Source: Paramarasmius palmivorus | Lineage: Eukaryota > Basidiomycota > Agaricomycetes > Agaricales > Marasmiaceae | DNA: 64,000 bases | Assembly (NCBI GenBank): GCA_037176845.1 | Contig: JAYKXP010000101.1 | Location: 1-64,000, forward strand | Direction of reading: 5' to 3' | Shown: piece by piece, positions 34,130 through 44,112 of the stretch | Layout of the letters: every line of letters begins with the position of its first letter | How positions within the stretch are numbered: position 1 is the first letter of the stretch | Notes under the pieces: generated by a model | What the model saw: the letters and a program-made list of their open reading frames with translations, nothing else | Told to the model about the DNA's origin: nothing | Databases searched by the model: none | Translations under genes and position numbers: made by a program

Positions 34130-34690
34130 CCCGCTTGGATTCAGCCTAGTACGTATATAGGTCGCGTCAGTACTTCGCAGATATAATGCGACTGAGAAAT
34201 GTGACCGAGAAGACTGACCGATAGCCGTCGCCGGCCGTGAATGACTCAGAGCCCTCTGTCCAATCTATCGAAGCAAAATTTTCCATCAGATATTGAACTA
34301 AAATAGAGCGGACAAACACGTACCGTTGAACACATCCACCGAAATAACACTGAGCACCAAATCTACCAGACGTTTTAAAGGTTCCATCAAGGACAAGGAT
34401 ACATTGAAGTTCAAGTTCCATGCTATGATTGTCCCGTGAGCGTATGGAAGTGGATAAATCAATGATTCCATGCCACGAATCACGATCCTCGAAGCGAGCA
34501 GATTGGTGCATGAAAAGTGTACAGGCATCCCTACAATCTTGGCGGATAAGGGCATGCGATAAACAACAGGGTTTTGCATGAGTGCTTCGAAAACATATCT
34601 TCCCAGAGAACCGGTACTGTTGGTGAGAAGCACAAAATCTCCCGGCTAACAGGACGCTCGAGTGTCCATAATGAACAATCTGAGAAATTG
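34130..34690 (-). pseudogene. fragment of an adenylate-forming reductase (NAD-binding 4 domain)
   Basis: The frame VLLTNSTGSLGRYVFEALM is a Rossmann nucleotide-binding start of the thioester-reductase type (family TGxTGxLG). The first Gly of the motif is Asn here. Downstream in order come IIAWNLNFNVSLSLMEP (family HNAW.xDFN), VDLVLS, and, after a short intron-like GTCAGT..CTCAG near 34175-34200, a GY..SHYICEV segment that resembles the catalytic YxxxK helix with His in place of Lys. Frames change between blocks and the adenylation and carrier domains are absent. Such reductases release NRPS-like or alpha-aminoadipate-type products. This is an isolated, dead piece. Confidence 0.6.
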
Positions 34691-35225
34691 GGTCGAAGTA
34701 GACAAAATTGTGAGGAGTCTGACGGGTCGAGCCTTTCATGGGCCGACGTAGTGTCTGGAACAGTGCCATCCGTGGTTGGTTTGCTTGAAAATGACCATTG
34801 TCACGTTAGGAGAAGGAAGATGCAGGTGACTGAAAACGTACGAATCGCAAGATCTCTCAACGGCTGCATCAGCACCGCCATTCTCAGAAGAAGTACGACG
34901 CATAGGTCGTCACGTTGTTAAGTATAGAGCAGAAGTGGTGAAGAGGGAAAGAATACGTGAAAAAAGGGGAGGAAGGAAAGCAGTAGGCGAACGGCTCAAC
35001 TGCTTCTTCGGCTGCTAAGGTGAACGACTCATAGCACCGGAGAGGTTGGTGGAAATCAAAACAGAAATGAATGAAATTGACGTTGGTGGAGATGTTGTAA
35101 CTAGAGCGGAGGGATGCTGCCCACTTCTTGGTCAGCAGCTGCCGGCGTCGGCGCTCATCTGTTTTTAGAAACGCAGGTGGACCCGCTGCTCCCTAAAACA
35201 TCCCGACGCCGACGACGACGACGAC

Positions 35226-36133
35226 ATGGCCTTCCTATTCGGGCTGAATCGCCATGTGACTCTGGTTACCTTCTCTACAAGTCGAACGCTAGTAGTAGGA
35301 GCTCGATTGACGTGCGGGTGTCAGTACTGTCAGTTTCAGTTCCTGTCGCGGGGCCTCCTATCACGACATGTCTCAGTATATGTGGGTGGGCCCATTCTGA
35401 TGCTCAACCTGCCTGTACCATGTGAACGTATCCGACTGCCTACCACTGTGCCAGTGGCTTCCTTGTCGGAACTCTCACATCATCCCAGGAAGGTCGTATT
35501 CTATACCACGGATGTGTGGACCTCACCGGCCTCACCTTTGGTGCTGACCTGTATTACTAGTAAACATGGTCATGTCTGACCTTGAAAGTCTCAGCAGCAG
35601 CGTTGGCACACGGTCAGTGCTGGCGTTTCTATTCACAAAAATGGGTTCCTTTCTATCCGATATCATGGCATCTTCTCGTCTATGATGCGGAACCAAGCCT
35701 CAAGAATCAGTACAATGCACAGGTTCGGGTTAATGCTGCTGGTAATCTTTACACCTTCAAAGATGGCATATCGAGCAAACTTATGTAGTAAGTTTATGTT
35801 TGAATGCCAAAATATGGATGCTCACCGGACTTTTGCAGCCTACGGCACAACAGGGCGCGTCTTCTCGCCCTGAAAGAGCTTTTTAAAGCAGTTGATAACG
35901 AATGGGTACCCCATTCCCACTGTCCAGAAGGCCTCATCGCCAATTACATCTCCATTTCGCCTGATTCCGACTCGGCATATGTTGGAAAACTCATCATCAC
36001 CTGTGTACGAGGTCTAGCTAAGGGTTGTGTGTGTTTGAGTGCGTTTACACGTTATCCAATCAAGTTGGTGATAATCGATAAGCTGTGGATGACAGGCGAA
36101 AGTCGATCAGGGTTTCCACCCGACAGGGCTTAG
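35226..36133 (+). CDS. unrecognised gene or gene fragment, at least two exons
   Basis: A protein-like stretch (LPTTVPVASLSELSHHP, then FYTTDVWTSPASPL) ends near 35579. A second (CWRFYSQKWVPFYPISWH, FKDGISSKLMY) runs to a strong donor GTAAGT at about 35790. After a TTGCAG acceptor near 35840 the frame continues in phase with LRHNRARLLALKELFKAV and CPEGLIANYISISPDSDS. How the first two stretches join is unclear, and the first frame lacks a defined start. No domain recognised. It may be a degenerate copy like its neighbours. Confidence 0.4.
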
Positions 36134-36903
36134 GCAAGGGGAGACAGAAAGCTGCAACAGTTTAATTGGGGTATCATTCGATGTATTAGATGGCCATGAG
36201 TCCTTTGGGGTATCGAGAGAGTCGAGGAGGACGATATTTCCTCTAGGATATCGGAGATGTCAAAGTCGCCAATGTCTCTGGAGCTGAAACCCACGACGAC
36301 GACGGTTCAAGCCGATGAATATGTCGGTTTATTGGACGATATGAATCGGAGACTCCAGCTGTATCCCCTTGAGCATGTCCCTGATCCATCCGGAGGGAGG
36401 AAAGTTTGAGTTGAAGACGATGAGGTCTGGTGCGCAACAATCTCGCATGTGCGCAAAGTGTGCAAAATCTTCACGCGCAGTAGTCCAGTGTGGGGGAAGC
36501 TGTATCCTATAATTTCTGAATGATTTATGCTGGACTTCTACTTAATTGAGGCTACCTTGACTGATTGGTGAGCCTGAAGAGCATGTAAGGAGAATAGTCT
36601 TTTTTCTGGTTCGGATATGTAGGCGCACCATGAGTGGATCTGCAAATCTCAAGCTTCGTCCTTCATGCTTCTCCCAATGACCATAACTTATGTATTACTT
36701 TGAGAGCAATCGGTTTCAATTTTGCCGGACTTGTTCTCAGATGTAAGGGGGTTGAATGTTAAATTCGATTCGATGTTAAAAATATTTTTCATTGGTTTCT
36801 ATTGGAGTACTATAGGTCCAATTATTCATTAAGGTGGTAATTAGACATACCATTATACGTATCCTAGGTTTGGGGAAGGTTTGGAAGAGGTTCAAGGGAT
36901 GTG
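36134..36903. other. intergenic with one 50-codon ORF
   Basis: A plus-strand ATG frame at 36257-36409 (MSKSPMSLELKPTTTTVQ.. to ..PDPSGGRKV) reads like protein but is too short to name. No other feature seen. Confidence 0.35.
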
Positions 36904-39560
36904 ATGTGTCACAGTGCCTATTGCCGCGTATGCGCACGCGTCAAAATTCCCCAGCCCAAACGGGAACATTCCGAGCGGGTCCGTCAGGGTCCGTCACGTA
37001 AAACCCAAAAATATTTGACGCCTGCTTCTCATCCCACACCACCTCGTCCAAGGCATGAAGTTCATGAAAGCAGCAAAAGCATCAGCATACCACTAAACCC
37101 TCCAGGCGCAGGTGGAGGACCAAATATTGGAGAAATTGGCAGCGACACACCTATAACACGTTCGCCGCTTTGGGGTGCTGCATTGACAACCGTTGTTGGT
37201 CTGGGAATGGGTGCGTTGCAATGCAACATACTGAGGCCTTGGGACTAACGAGATTATGTCCAGTTTGGAGTGAGGATTCGTCTCAGGCACAACGCACATT
37301 TGGTATGCTCAATTGTCACTTAGATTGAGCTGGCTTTTGCTCCTGGGTATGACCCTGCAATGGAAGTTGGCACGAATTACCTCAAGAGATCACAGACATC
37401 CTCTCAAGAATCTGAAGACCCAGAAGTTCCATGGACAGAACACTTCCGAAGACAGGAGCAGAACACAATTGGCAGCATAATGAAAGGGGAGGAACACGGT
37501 CATGTTTATGTTTTGCTGGGTCCCAAGGTATTCCAGATTCACTTGAATATTCAATATGACCTTGGAACGCGTTGCAGGGTTCTGGAAAGGGAACGATGAT
37601 CTTCGACTCAATGAATGCAGTCCAGGCTGATGGAATTGCAATGTGCGAAGCTCACCCTGATCTGGAGGTTTTTCGCCTTCGACTGGGAAAGGCCCTCAAT
37701 TACGAATCAATGAAGATTCTCATACTGGGTTGTTCCAAAGGCGCGATCCGCGCGAAGGTACGTGATGAATTCATGGGGTAGAGGTCATCTCGAACATTTT
37801 GCCGTTTAGGTGGTCCGGCGCTCGATATTGAAAGAGGTAAGTACCTTCCTTTAACTCGGTGTCTTTCGCTCAATAGGTCCCTGTTTCTTTAGCGATGAAT
37901 AAACTAGAAAAGGTCGCCTTGAGATGCGTGAAACGAAGAGGCAAACCGCTGGTTTTGATCATCAACAACGTGCATTCTTCAAGAATGATGAAGACGGTTG
38001 CAACATCCTGCTCCAACTTCACCAGCGAGCAGAAAGCTGGGCTGCGTGTGGTATCATGACCATTGTCTTCAACATGTAAGGCAGACTTCATGTCTTGTTG
38101 TATTCGGTTTCTCACTTATTCACAGGGACGATTTCTGGCCCTTCTATGTCATGCGTGAGTCGATGATTTGTAGTTTTCTTATAAATGACTAAATGGACGA
38201 TAGGCAAGACTGCCAGTAGGATGAATGTAAGCCTCGTGTTTGCAGGGGACGTGGACGGATCTCACGAGTTGATTGTAGGTGATGCCAATATCTGATCTAA
38301 CCTCAGATGTCTCTGCAAAGGCTGTTACCGCTATGCGAATGGAAATGAAGCACAAGATCGAGGACCCGTCCGAGATAGAAGAGGCAGTTTCAATAGTAGG
38401 CGGACGCCTGTCGTACTTGAATAAGGTTTGATAAACACATGTTGGTCATTGCGCTATGTATGACTTCTACACTTTCACAGATTGCAAGATCAAAGAACGT
38501 CAAGGAAATGGCTGATCGCTTGTTGAGACAGGAACAGGCGTGGCTTTTGAGCCAAATAGGTAAAGTAATCCCACTTCACAAGCCGCTCAGTCATTGACCC
38601 TCGTTCTCCGAAGGGTTGATCGTCGACTGTGACGACGATGTTATGGACGAGGTGAAGCCTGGTCATATCCACTGTTCCCTTCTCACTCACATACTCAATC
38701 GCGTAGCAAAAATGGAGTTCTTGTTCCTGGCTTCTTCTCCAAGGGTTCGTTAAGCTTAGACAAGAACAGGAGAAAGAGTGTCCTGAAGCCGATCATTCAG
38801 CTTTGCCACTCCCTGTTATACCCTATGTGCGGACCCTAGTTCACGTTTCCTTATCTTTTTTCTCACTTCTTTCGCCTCTCAGCAGAAATGTCGACAAATC
38901 ATGACTCGAACTGACTTTCTGAAAGGTAAGCACGCCCCTTGGCGCTCTGCGCTCATGGTTATTCCTGGATAGGAAGAATATCATTGCCATTGACGTAGGT
39001 CACCAGCGGCTCCCTTCAATTCGCCATTAACCCTTTACCGTAGGAGAACCATGACGTGAGACCAGACTCGATGTTAATCCTGCATGCTGCACGACAAGTC
39101 GTGGAAGATGAAGACTTCCAGGAGACTCGACAGTGTCAGGGATCGTATTGACGAAATCGAGAGTTTACATCGTACACGAGAGTTGACGGTTCGTGTTTTA
39201 CATACGGCCTCAAAGAAAAAAATGCTGATCTTAAATACCTGTTTAGTTCAAGGATCTGGAAAAGGGAGACAAAATACGGCTAGTGGTCGACAAAGGTGTC
39301 GCAGAGCTTCTTGAAAGGAGAGCTGCCCATAGCGTGTAAGTTCTGACCGGCGCTTGCATGAGGCTATGGACCCTGCTCGTTCCGAAATGGGACCAAGGCA
39401 GTTAGTATCAAGTATCAAGTATCACCTTAATATACTAACGACTTTTTGTACTTAAGATATTCAGACGCATGGAGTGGATATGTGAAGACCGACTCTTTCT
39501 TAGTCGGCTCTTCACTCGGAATATATCTCCACTATGCCGAGAATAAGAACCGTGAGCAAA
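36904..39560 (+). pseudogene. P-loop ATPase of mitochondrial type, copy 1, frameshifted
   Basis: The modules are in order: a basic N-terminus, a membrane-like helix (LWGAALTTVVGLGMG), APGYDPAMEVGTNYLKRS, and the Walker A GSGKGTMIFDSM (about 37575-37610). Next come a Walker B-like PLVLIINNVH (about 37945), AESWAACGIMTIVF, DDFWPFYVMR, and a downstream helical part (GGRLSYLNK, ADRLLRQEQAWLLSQIG, SCSWLLLQGFVKLRQEQE). It ends with RPDSMLILHAARQVVED and GDKIRLVVDKGVAELLE. About eight normal introns remain. Compared with copy 2, single bases are missing near 37708 (after LNYE), 37975 (after NNVH) and 39120 (after FQE), each breaking the frame. The family is an expanded Agaricomycete group of P-loop NTPases. 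A membrane-anchored mitochondrial location is inferred. Confidence 0.75.
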
Positions 39561-39676
39561 GCATGAGAAAGGAGGTATGTACGACAGAATAGAACGATGT
39601 ATACTAAATTACAGACAACACAGAGCGATGATGAGGTGCAGAAATAATTTAAAAGGGTGTTTCCAAATGAGTCCAT

Positions 39677-42500
39677 CTATGCAGCAGCTGCAACGGTTTT
39701 GTTGTCTTTGTTTCCGGCAGCTGCCTCCGCTTCTTTCACCGCCTTTTCGGCCTCGAGCTTTCTCTCTTCTAGCTCCCTCAATTTTTCTTTTAACCCGACG
39801 TTCGACGTGCTGTTGAATGTCATACTTTTGTGAGGGCTTGCAGCGGCACCTCCCATTGACCCGGTTTCGAGGGCGAGGTCGAAAGACCACGGTGGAAAGT
39901 ATTCGGTAAAACACGGCCTTCTAGATGCTGATATTGGCACGTAGCACGTGTGCAGGCTGCGCCAAACCGACATCGTTGAGCAAAATGTGGATTCGATGAG
40001 GGTCGTGGTGGATGAGAGAATGCACAGTTAGGTCGCGTGCATGCGGCACCGAATTGGCAAGGAACTGCGTTGGGGGTGGGAGGTATGTGAGGAGTGGTTG
40101 TCGGGGGCGCAGATTGCTCGGCTAATGAAGAACGGAAATGAATTTCAATGTAGTAGATATGCGAACAACAAACATACCTTGGGGTTTCAATACGGCGGGA
40201 CTGACATGCGCCTTAACACAGTCCTTGTCCTTGCAGTCTTTACCATTTTCGCAATGGTCTGTGCTCAAACCAACACCGCTTTCGACAGTAGCTACCGGCG
40301 AAGGGTGCGACCACCGACAGTGTGCGTTGGTGCATTCAAATCTGGAACTTGTACATCTACTATATGAGCCTATATAGTACGGATAGTCAAATAGAGTGCA
40401 TAGTTAACCTGGGGTCTATATGGGCGTGGCTTTGAACACCCATCGACTATCCAGCACTATAAAGTGCCATATAGTATGCACGACATCAAAAAAAAAATCG
40501 CTTCATTCCAGCGCGAGGCTAGGTCGGAGCGAATCAGATCGTTCCGTTTTAACACATTGCAACATCTCCGTTCACGATTCGACTAAACGATAGTATTATG
40601 AAAACCATTATAGATTAATATTTTTGGCTACATACTATACACACGAAGTGATACCGGTGTAAGGTTCACTGGGGACAATGACCGCTGGACTATCTGGTGC
40701 TCGAGTCGCACGGTCATCCTGGTTTCGGCGAAGCTGGATGACGGTCTGTGGTCTATGCATTCCAATTCATGAGCCATAAGCCGACTGTAGGCATCTCGTT
40801 AAAATGATGCCGCGTACTTGATAAACAAAGACGTACTACTACTTACAGTTTTTGTTTTCCTCTTTGTCTGTGGTCTCCCTCTTGGCCTTGATAACGCCGC
40901 TCTGGTGATAGCGAGACATGCCTCACCTTCTATTCTTCACCTGCATGTTGCATGAATGAGGGCGTTAGTAAAAGATCCTTTACTTAGAAATTTTCGTACG
41001 CACCTACTAAGTATCACTCGTCGCGTCACATTGGATTGGGGCGTGTTTTCAGCGTCGAGCGGCTAGAAGTATCGAAAAGGGTGCAGCGTTTCATAATTGG
41101 AGCCGTTTGAGATAGATGGGAACTTGGAAGAAAGGATGCGAGAGGAACATAGCGGGGTTGCCGCCTTCAAACGTGGGCGCAGTGGTCGAAGGGCAATGAG
41201 ATTATGGCATCAAATGTTGAATTATTTATTGCCGATGCGGCAGTTTGAAGTCTCGGCGTTTCTGCTTTCTTCTACCTCAACTATATAGTCTCGCTTGTTT
41301 CAAGCAAAGTTTCTGGGCACAACTATCCCCGAAGGAACCTCCAAAAAGGTCATCGCACACCCCTACTGCTACTATTTAACTATCCCCGCGATATAGTAGG
41401 CCCCTTACTATTCCGTTAGAATCAGATTCCAGATGTTTGACACCAAATTTGCACAGGGTGGGCGACTGGGGTTACTCAGGAATGGCGTATGCTGGACGAG
41501 GAGGTGCGGAAGTTGGTACAGGTGCAGTAACAGGAGTCGGAGCAACGATGGTTGCTGGGTTGGGTTGAGGTACAGGAACACCTGTAGACTGCTACTGGCC
41601 CTGCGACCACGACGCTACGGCTTAGAGCGGCTAAGCGTTGTGCATCGACGATGGCGACATGTCTTTGCCTCTCCCTCCGCCTCGGCCACCTCTTGCACCC
41701 CCACGTCCCCGGCCAGAAGGGTTGCCCTGATGTCCACCCCGAAAACCATTTGGTTCATCATGATTTCCTGAAGCATCATGGGGTTTCCCATCGCAGCCAT
41801 AGCATTCATATCCATTCCGTTCATCCCAGGGAATCCATTAGGCATCATCATATTTGTTGTCGGAGAATTGTTTGTGATGTTGTCAATGCGTGCTTGAATG
41901 TCATCGTGACCGCCGAGTCCATTTGCATGATGCGGAGGTCCACCAACTCGATCCAGTAGACTGCATGGGTTCGAGGGGCCATCTCGTTGCATTGCCCTTG
42001 CGCCAGTGCCAGGAACATCTGTTCGACGTATTTTGTTGGGGTGATGCGGTGAAGGAGATCGTGCGGAGGCAGTTCTTTTCTGGGAGGTGGGAATGTTCTG
42101 GACAAGGTGTGTATTGTACGCACGACGGTGCCAGTGCCAGTGCTCAATATAGTCGTTGTGCCGACTACAGGGCCTCCCGATGTGATCGTTGACTCAATGG
42201 ATATTGTACTATACACAAACTATACAAGCTCTGTTGTTTCCTCTCCCGGTGTGTTGGCGCTGGGTAGAACAACAGACATGAGCGAGATATCGTAGAGGAA
42301 GGTATTTTCGCTTACCGAACAGGGGGCCTAGAGGGCGTGGCGGTGTCGTTGAGGTTGGAGTCGAGCCTGAAGGACTGACGGTCGAACCATTGTTGGTACT
42401 GCTCTGCCCGGCAGCCTGACCATCACTTCTGTTATTCACTGCTGTTGGAGTTGCAGTGGTAGTAGCAGCTGATGCTAGTATGTCCTTCACTCGGTACGTT
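39677..42500 (-). pseudogene. Nab2-type poly(A)-RNA-binding CCCH zinc-finger gene, interrupted
   Basis: The C-terminal part (39677-40334) has Nab2/ZC3H14-style fingers with C-x5-C-x4-C-x3-H spacing: ECTNAHCRWSHP, HCENGKDCKDKDCVKAH, CQFGAACTRPNCAFSH and CRFGAACTRATCQYQH. GRVLPNTFHRGLSTSP follows, and then, after a one-base frame change, ETGSMGGAAASPHKSM and a coiled coil (EKLRELEERKLEAEKAV). The N-terminal part lies beyond about 41441: NIPTSQKRTASARSPSPH, LLDRVGG, DDIQARIDNITNN, a Met/Asn/Gly-rich tract, RGG repeats, PQSPTLCKFGVK. The first finger is cut after CKFGVK and resumes with CTNAHC 1.1 kb away. Introns such as GTATGT..CATTAG near 40120-40177 are normal. An in-frame TAA precedes PQSPTL. 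In yeast Nab2 binds poly(A) RNA in the nucleus and aids mRNA export. Confidence 0.75.
40335..41440. mobile_element. non-autonomous DNA element inserted in the Nab2-type gene
   Basis: About 1.1 kb separates two halves of one zinc finger. Its ends form imperfect inverted repeats: CAAATCTGGAAC at the left and, on the other strand, ACATCTGGAATC at the right. Inside, GGATAGTCAAATAG (near 40381) faces GGATAGTTAAATAG (reverse strand, near 41375), with CTATATAG-type words at both ends. No transposase frame was seen. A short duplication such as TT may flank it but cannot be proven. This resembles a MITE or a deleted cut-and-paste element. Confidence 0.55.
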
Positions 42501-43088
42501 GTGAGGGTGTCCTCGCTGGCTCCAGTCCAGCGTAAATACAAGGTTGAAGTTGGAGCTTACTGCTCGAACGACCGACGGCCGAGCTTACGTCGATGCCAGG
42601 ACTCCAATTCCTACGTTCGTAAGAGGATCCAGATCCTCTCTGAGTGGACATAAAGAATCAGCAAAGGGAATCGGACTTTAAATCGCGCCGCTCACATCGA
42701 GGCAGTACTCTTCGTCCCGAGATTGTCGTCAAGATGTATGATACGGCAGAGACCAACATGAAGTAAGGTGAGTCCTTTTCATTTAATTCGGCCCGATCGC
42801 TCTATCGAGTTGTTCTTGATGGTGTCAAGCTCAACAAGTCAGAATCTCGTTTCAGGGCGATCTGTGCAATGTACACAACTCAGAAATCTGTGGGCAGTGT
42901 TCTCTACGACGCCTTGATTGCCGTTATTATAGACTTGTTTCTTGGATTAGCAAGCTGACGATCACTGGTCGGCTACTGGTTCTAGTATATGATCGGTGCC
43001 ATGGTGGCAGAGGTGAGAGCCTGCTGGTCGGAGGCTGGTGCATTTGGTGTGACTCCTACTCTCTTTCCACAACTACCATCACTACCTC

Positions 43089-43640
43089 GTGCCCTCAAAG
43101 CTTCACCTTAAGCGTACACCAGAAGAAGAAGCTGCTCGTAGACTGCGCAAGAAAGAGAAAAAGGCTGCAAACGACATCGCACAGATGATGGACTTGACTC
43201 GAGAAAACGACGCCGTCACACTCGTAGTATACCACCACCACGCAAATGGGATTCCTCAGACGAAGATGACGAATTCATTGGTCCAGAACCAGCGGCTGCA
43301 TCCTCATCCCATTCCTATACCAACGACTATGCACGCAAACCAGACTATGACGCTCTCCAAGCGGAACTCGAAGCGCAGCGATTTAGAGAGAAGCTCTCTT
43401 CCGCCTTTGAGGAAGATGAGGCATATCATGCTATAGAAGCGCGTTTCAATTCCTTCGCTTATGTTCCGATGCATTGGGGTGGGAGTGGTGGTCGGGAGAA
43501 GCAAAGAGTAAACTTTGACGATGATGGGTTACGAGTTCGGAATGAAATGGAGAATTCGTTCTTTATGGTGCGCCCAAAAAACAGGGAATGGGGATTGATG
43601 GTATTCGTGAAGCTGGGCATAGCAATGGATGCTCTTTGAG
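43089..43640 (+). pseudogene. N-terminal half of an NFKBIL1-like J-domain protein
   Basis: The frame PSKLHLKRTPEEEAARRLRK starts where the family has its initiator Met, but the codon is GTG. After KKEKKA one base appears missing (an A run shortened). The next frame continues KRHRTDDGLDSRKRRR, IPPPRKWDSSDEDDEF, DYDALQAELEAQRFREKL, EEDEAYHAIEARFNSF and YVPMHWGGSGG. It loses similarity after about VRNEMENSFF near 43560. The rest of the protein is found at 49530-50082. In animals NFKBIL1 is a nuclear, splicing-linked protein; the fungal role is not known to me. Confidence 0.6.
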
Positions 43641-44112
43641 GAGAAGAATCGGCTACGGTTCAAAACGCGAAAATGTTACTTATATGATCCCCTTTGAATT
43701 GGATGTAGGTTTTTTGTAAATTGATATTAATATTCACAAGTTTGCATATCTCGGTGGGGATTCGCTGGGCTTGTGAGGAGCCCGCCGAAGGCGGGGCGAC
43801 GAGCAGGCCCACTTCCCCATGTTTTGAAGGAATTACTAGAAAAAAAGGTTTGAGTCTTGACCCTCGCCGCCAGAGTCCGAGTCACCCTCAGTTATCCAAC
43901 AAAAAAGGAATTAGAATGTTCAAATATATCTGCTCTTTTTTCTCTACGTATTCAGTAATGTTTGAGCGAACTCGTATATGTCGGTGGATAACACCGACCT
44001 ACTCCAGCTAGTATAAATCTAAGGTTACATTTCCACAGCTACGGCTACGGCCACACAATGACAGGTCAAAATAATGATACTACGAGTACGGCTAGTATAA
44101 GAACTTGACCAA
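43641..44112. other. AT-rich interval, nothing recognised
   Basis: Between the NFKBIL1-like half and the kinase gene. No supported gene. Confidence 0.4.

Noticed and set aside
40335..41440. The 1.1-kb interval as an ordinary large intron of the Nab2-type gene
   Set aside because: The available donor (GGTGTC) and acceptor (TTCCAG) do not restore the finger frame, introns here are about 50 nt, and the ends are inverted repeats.
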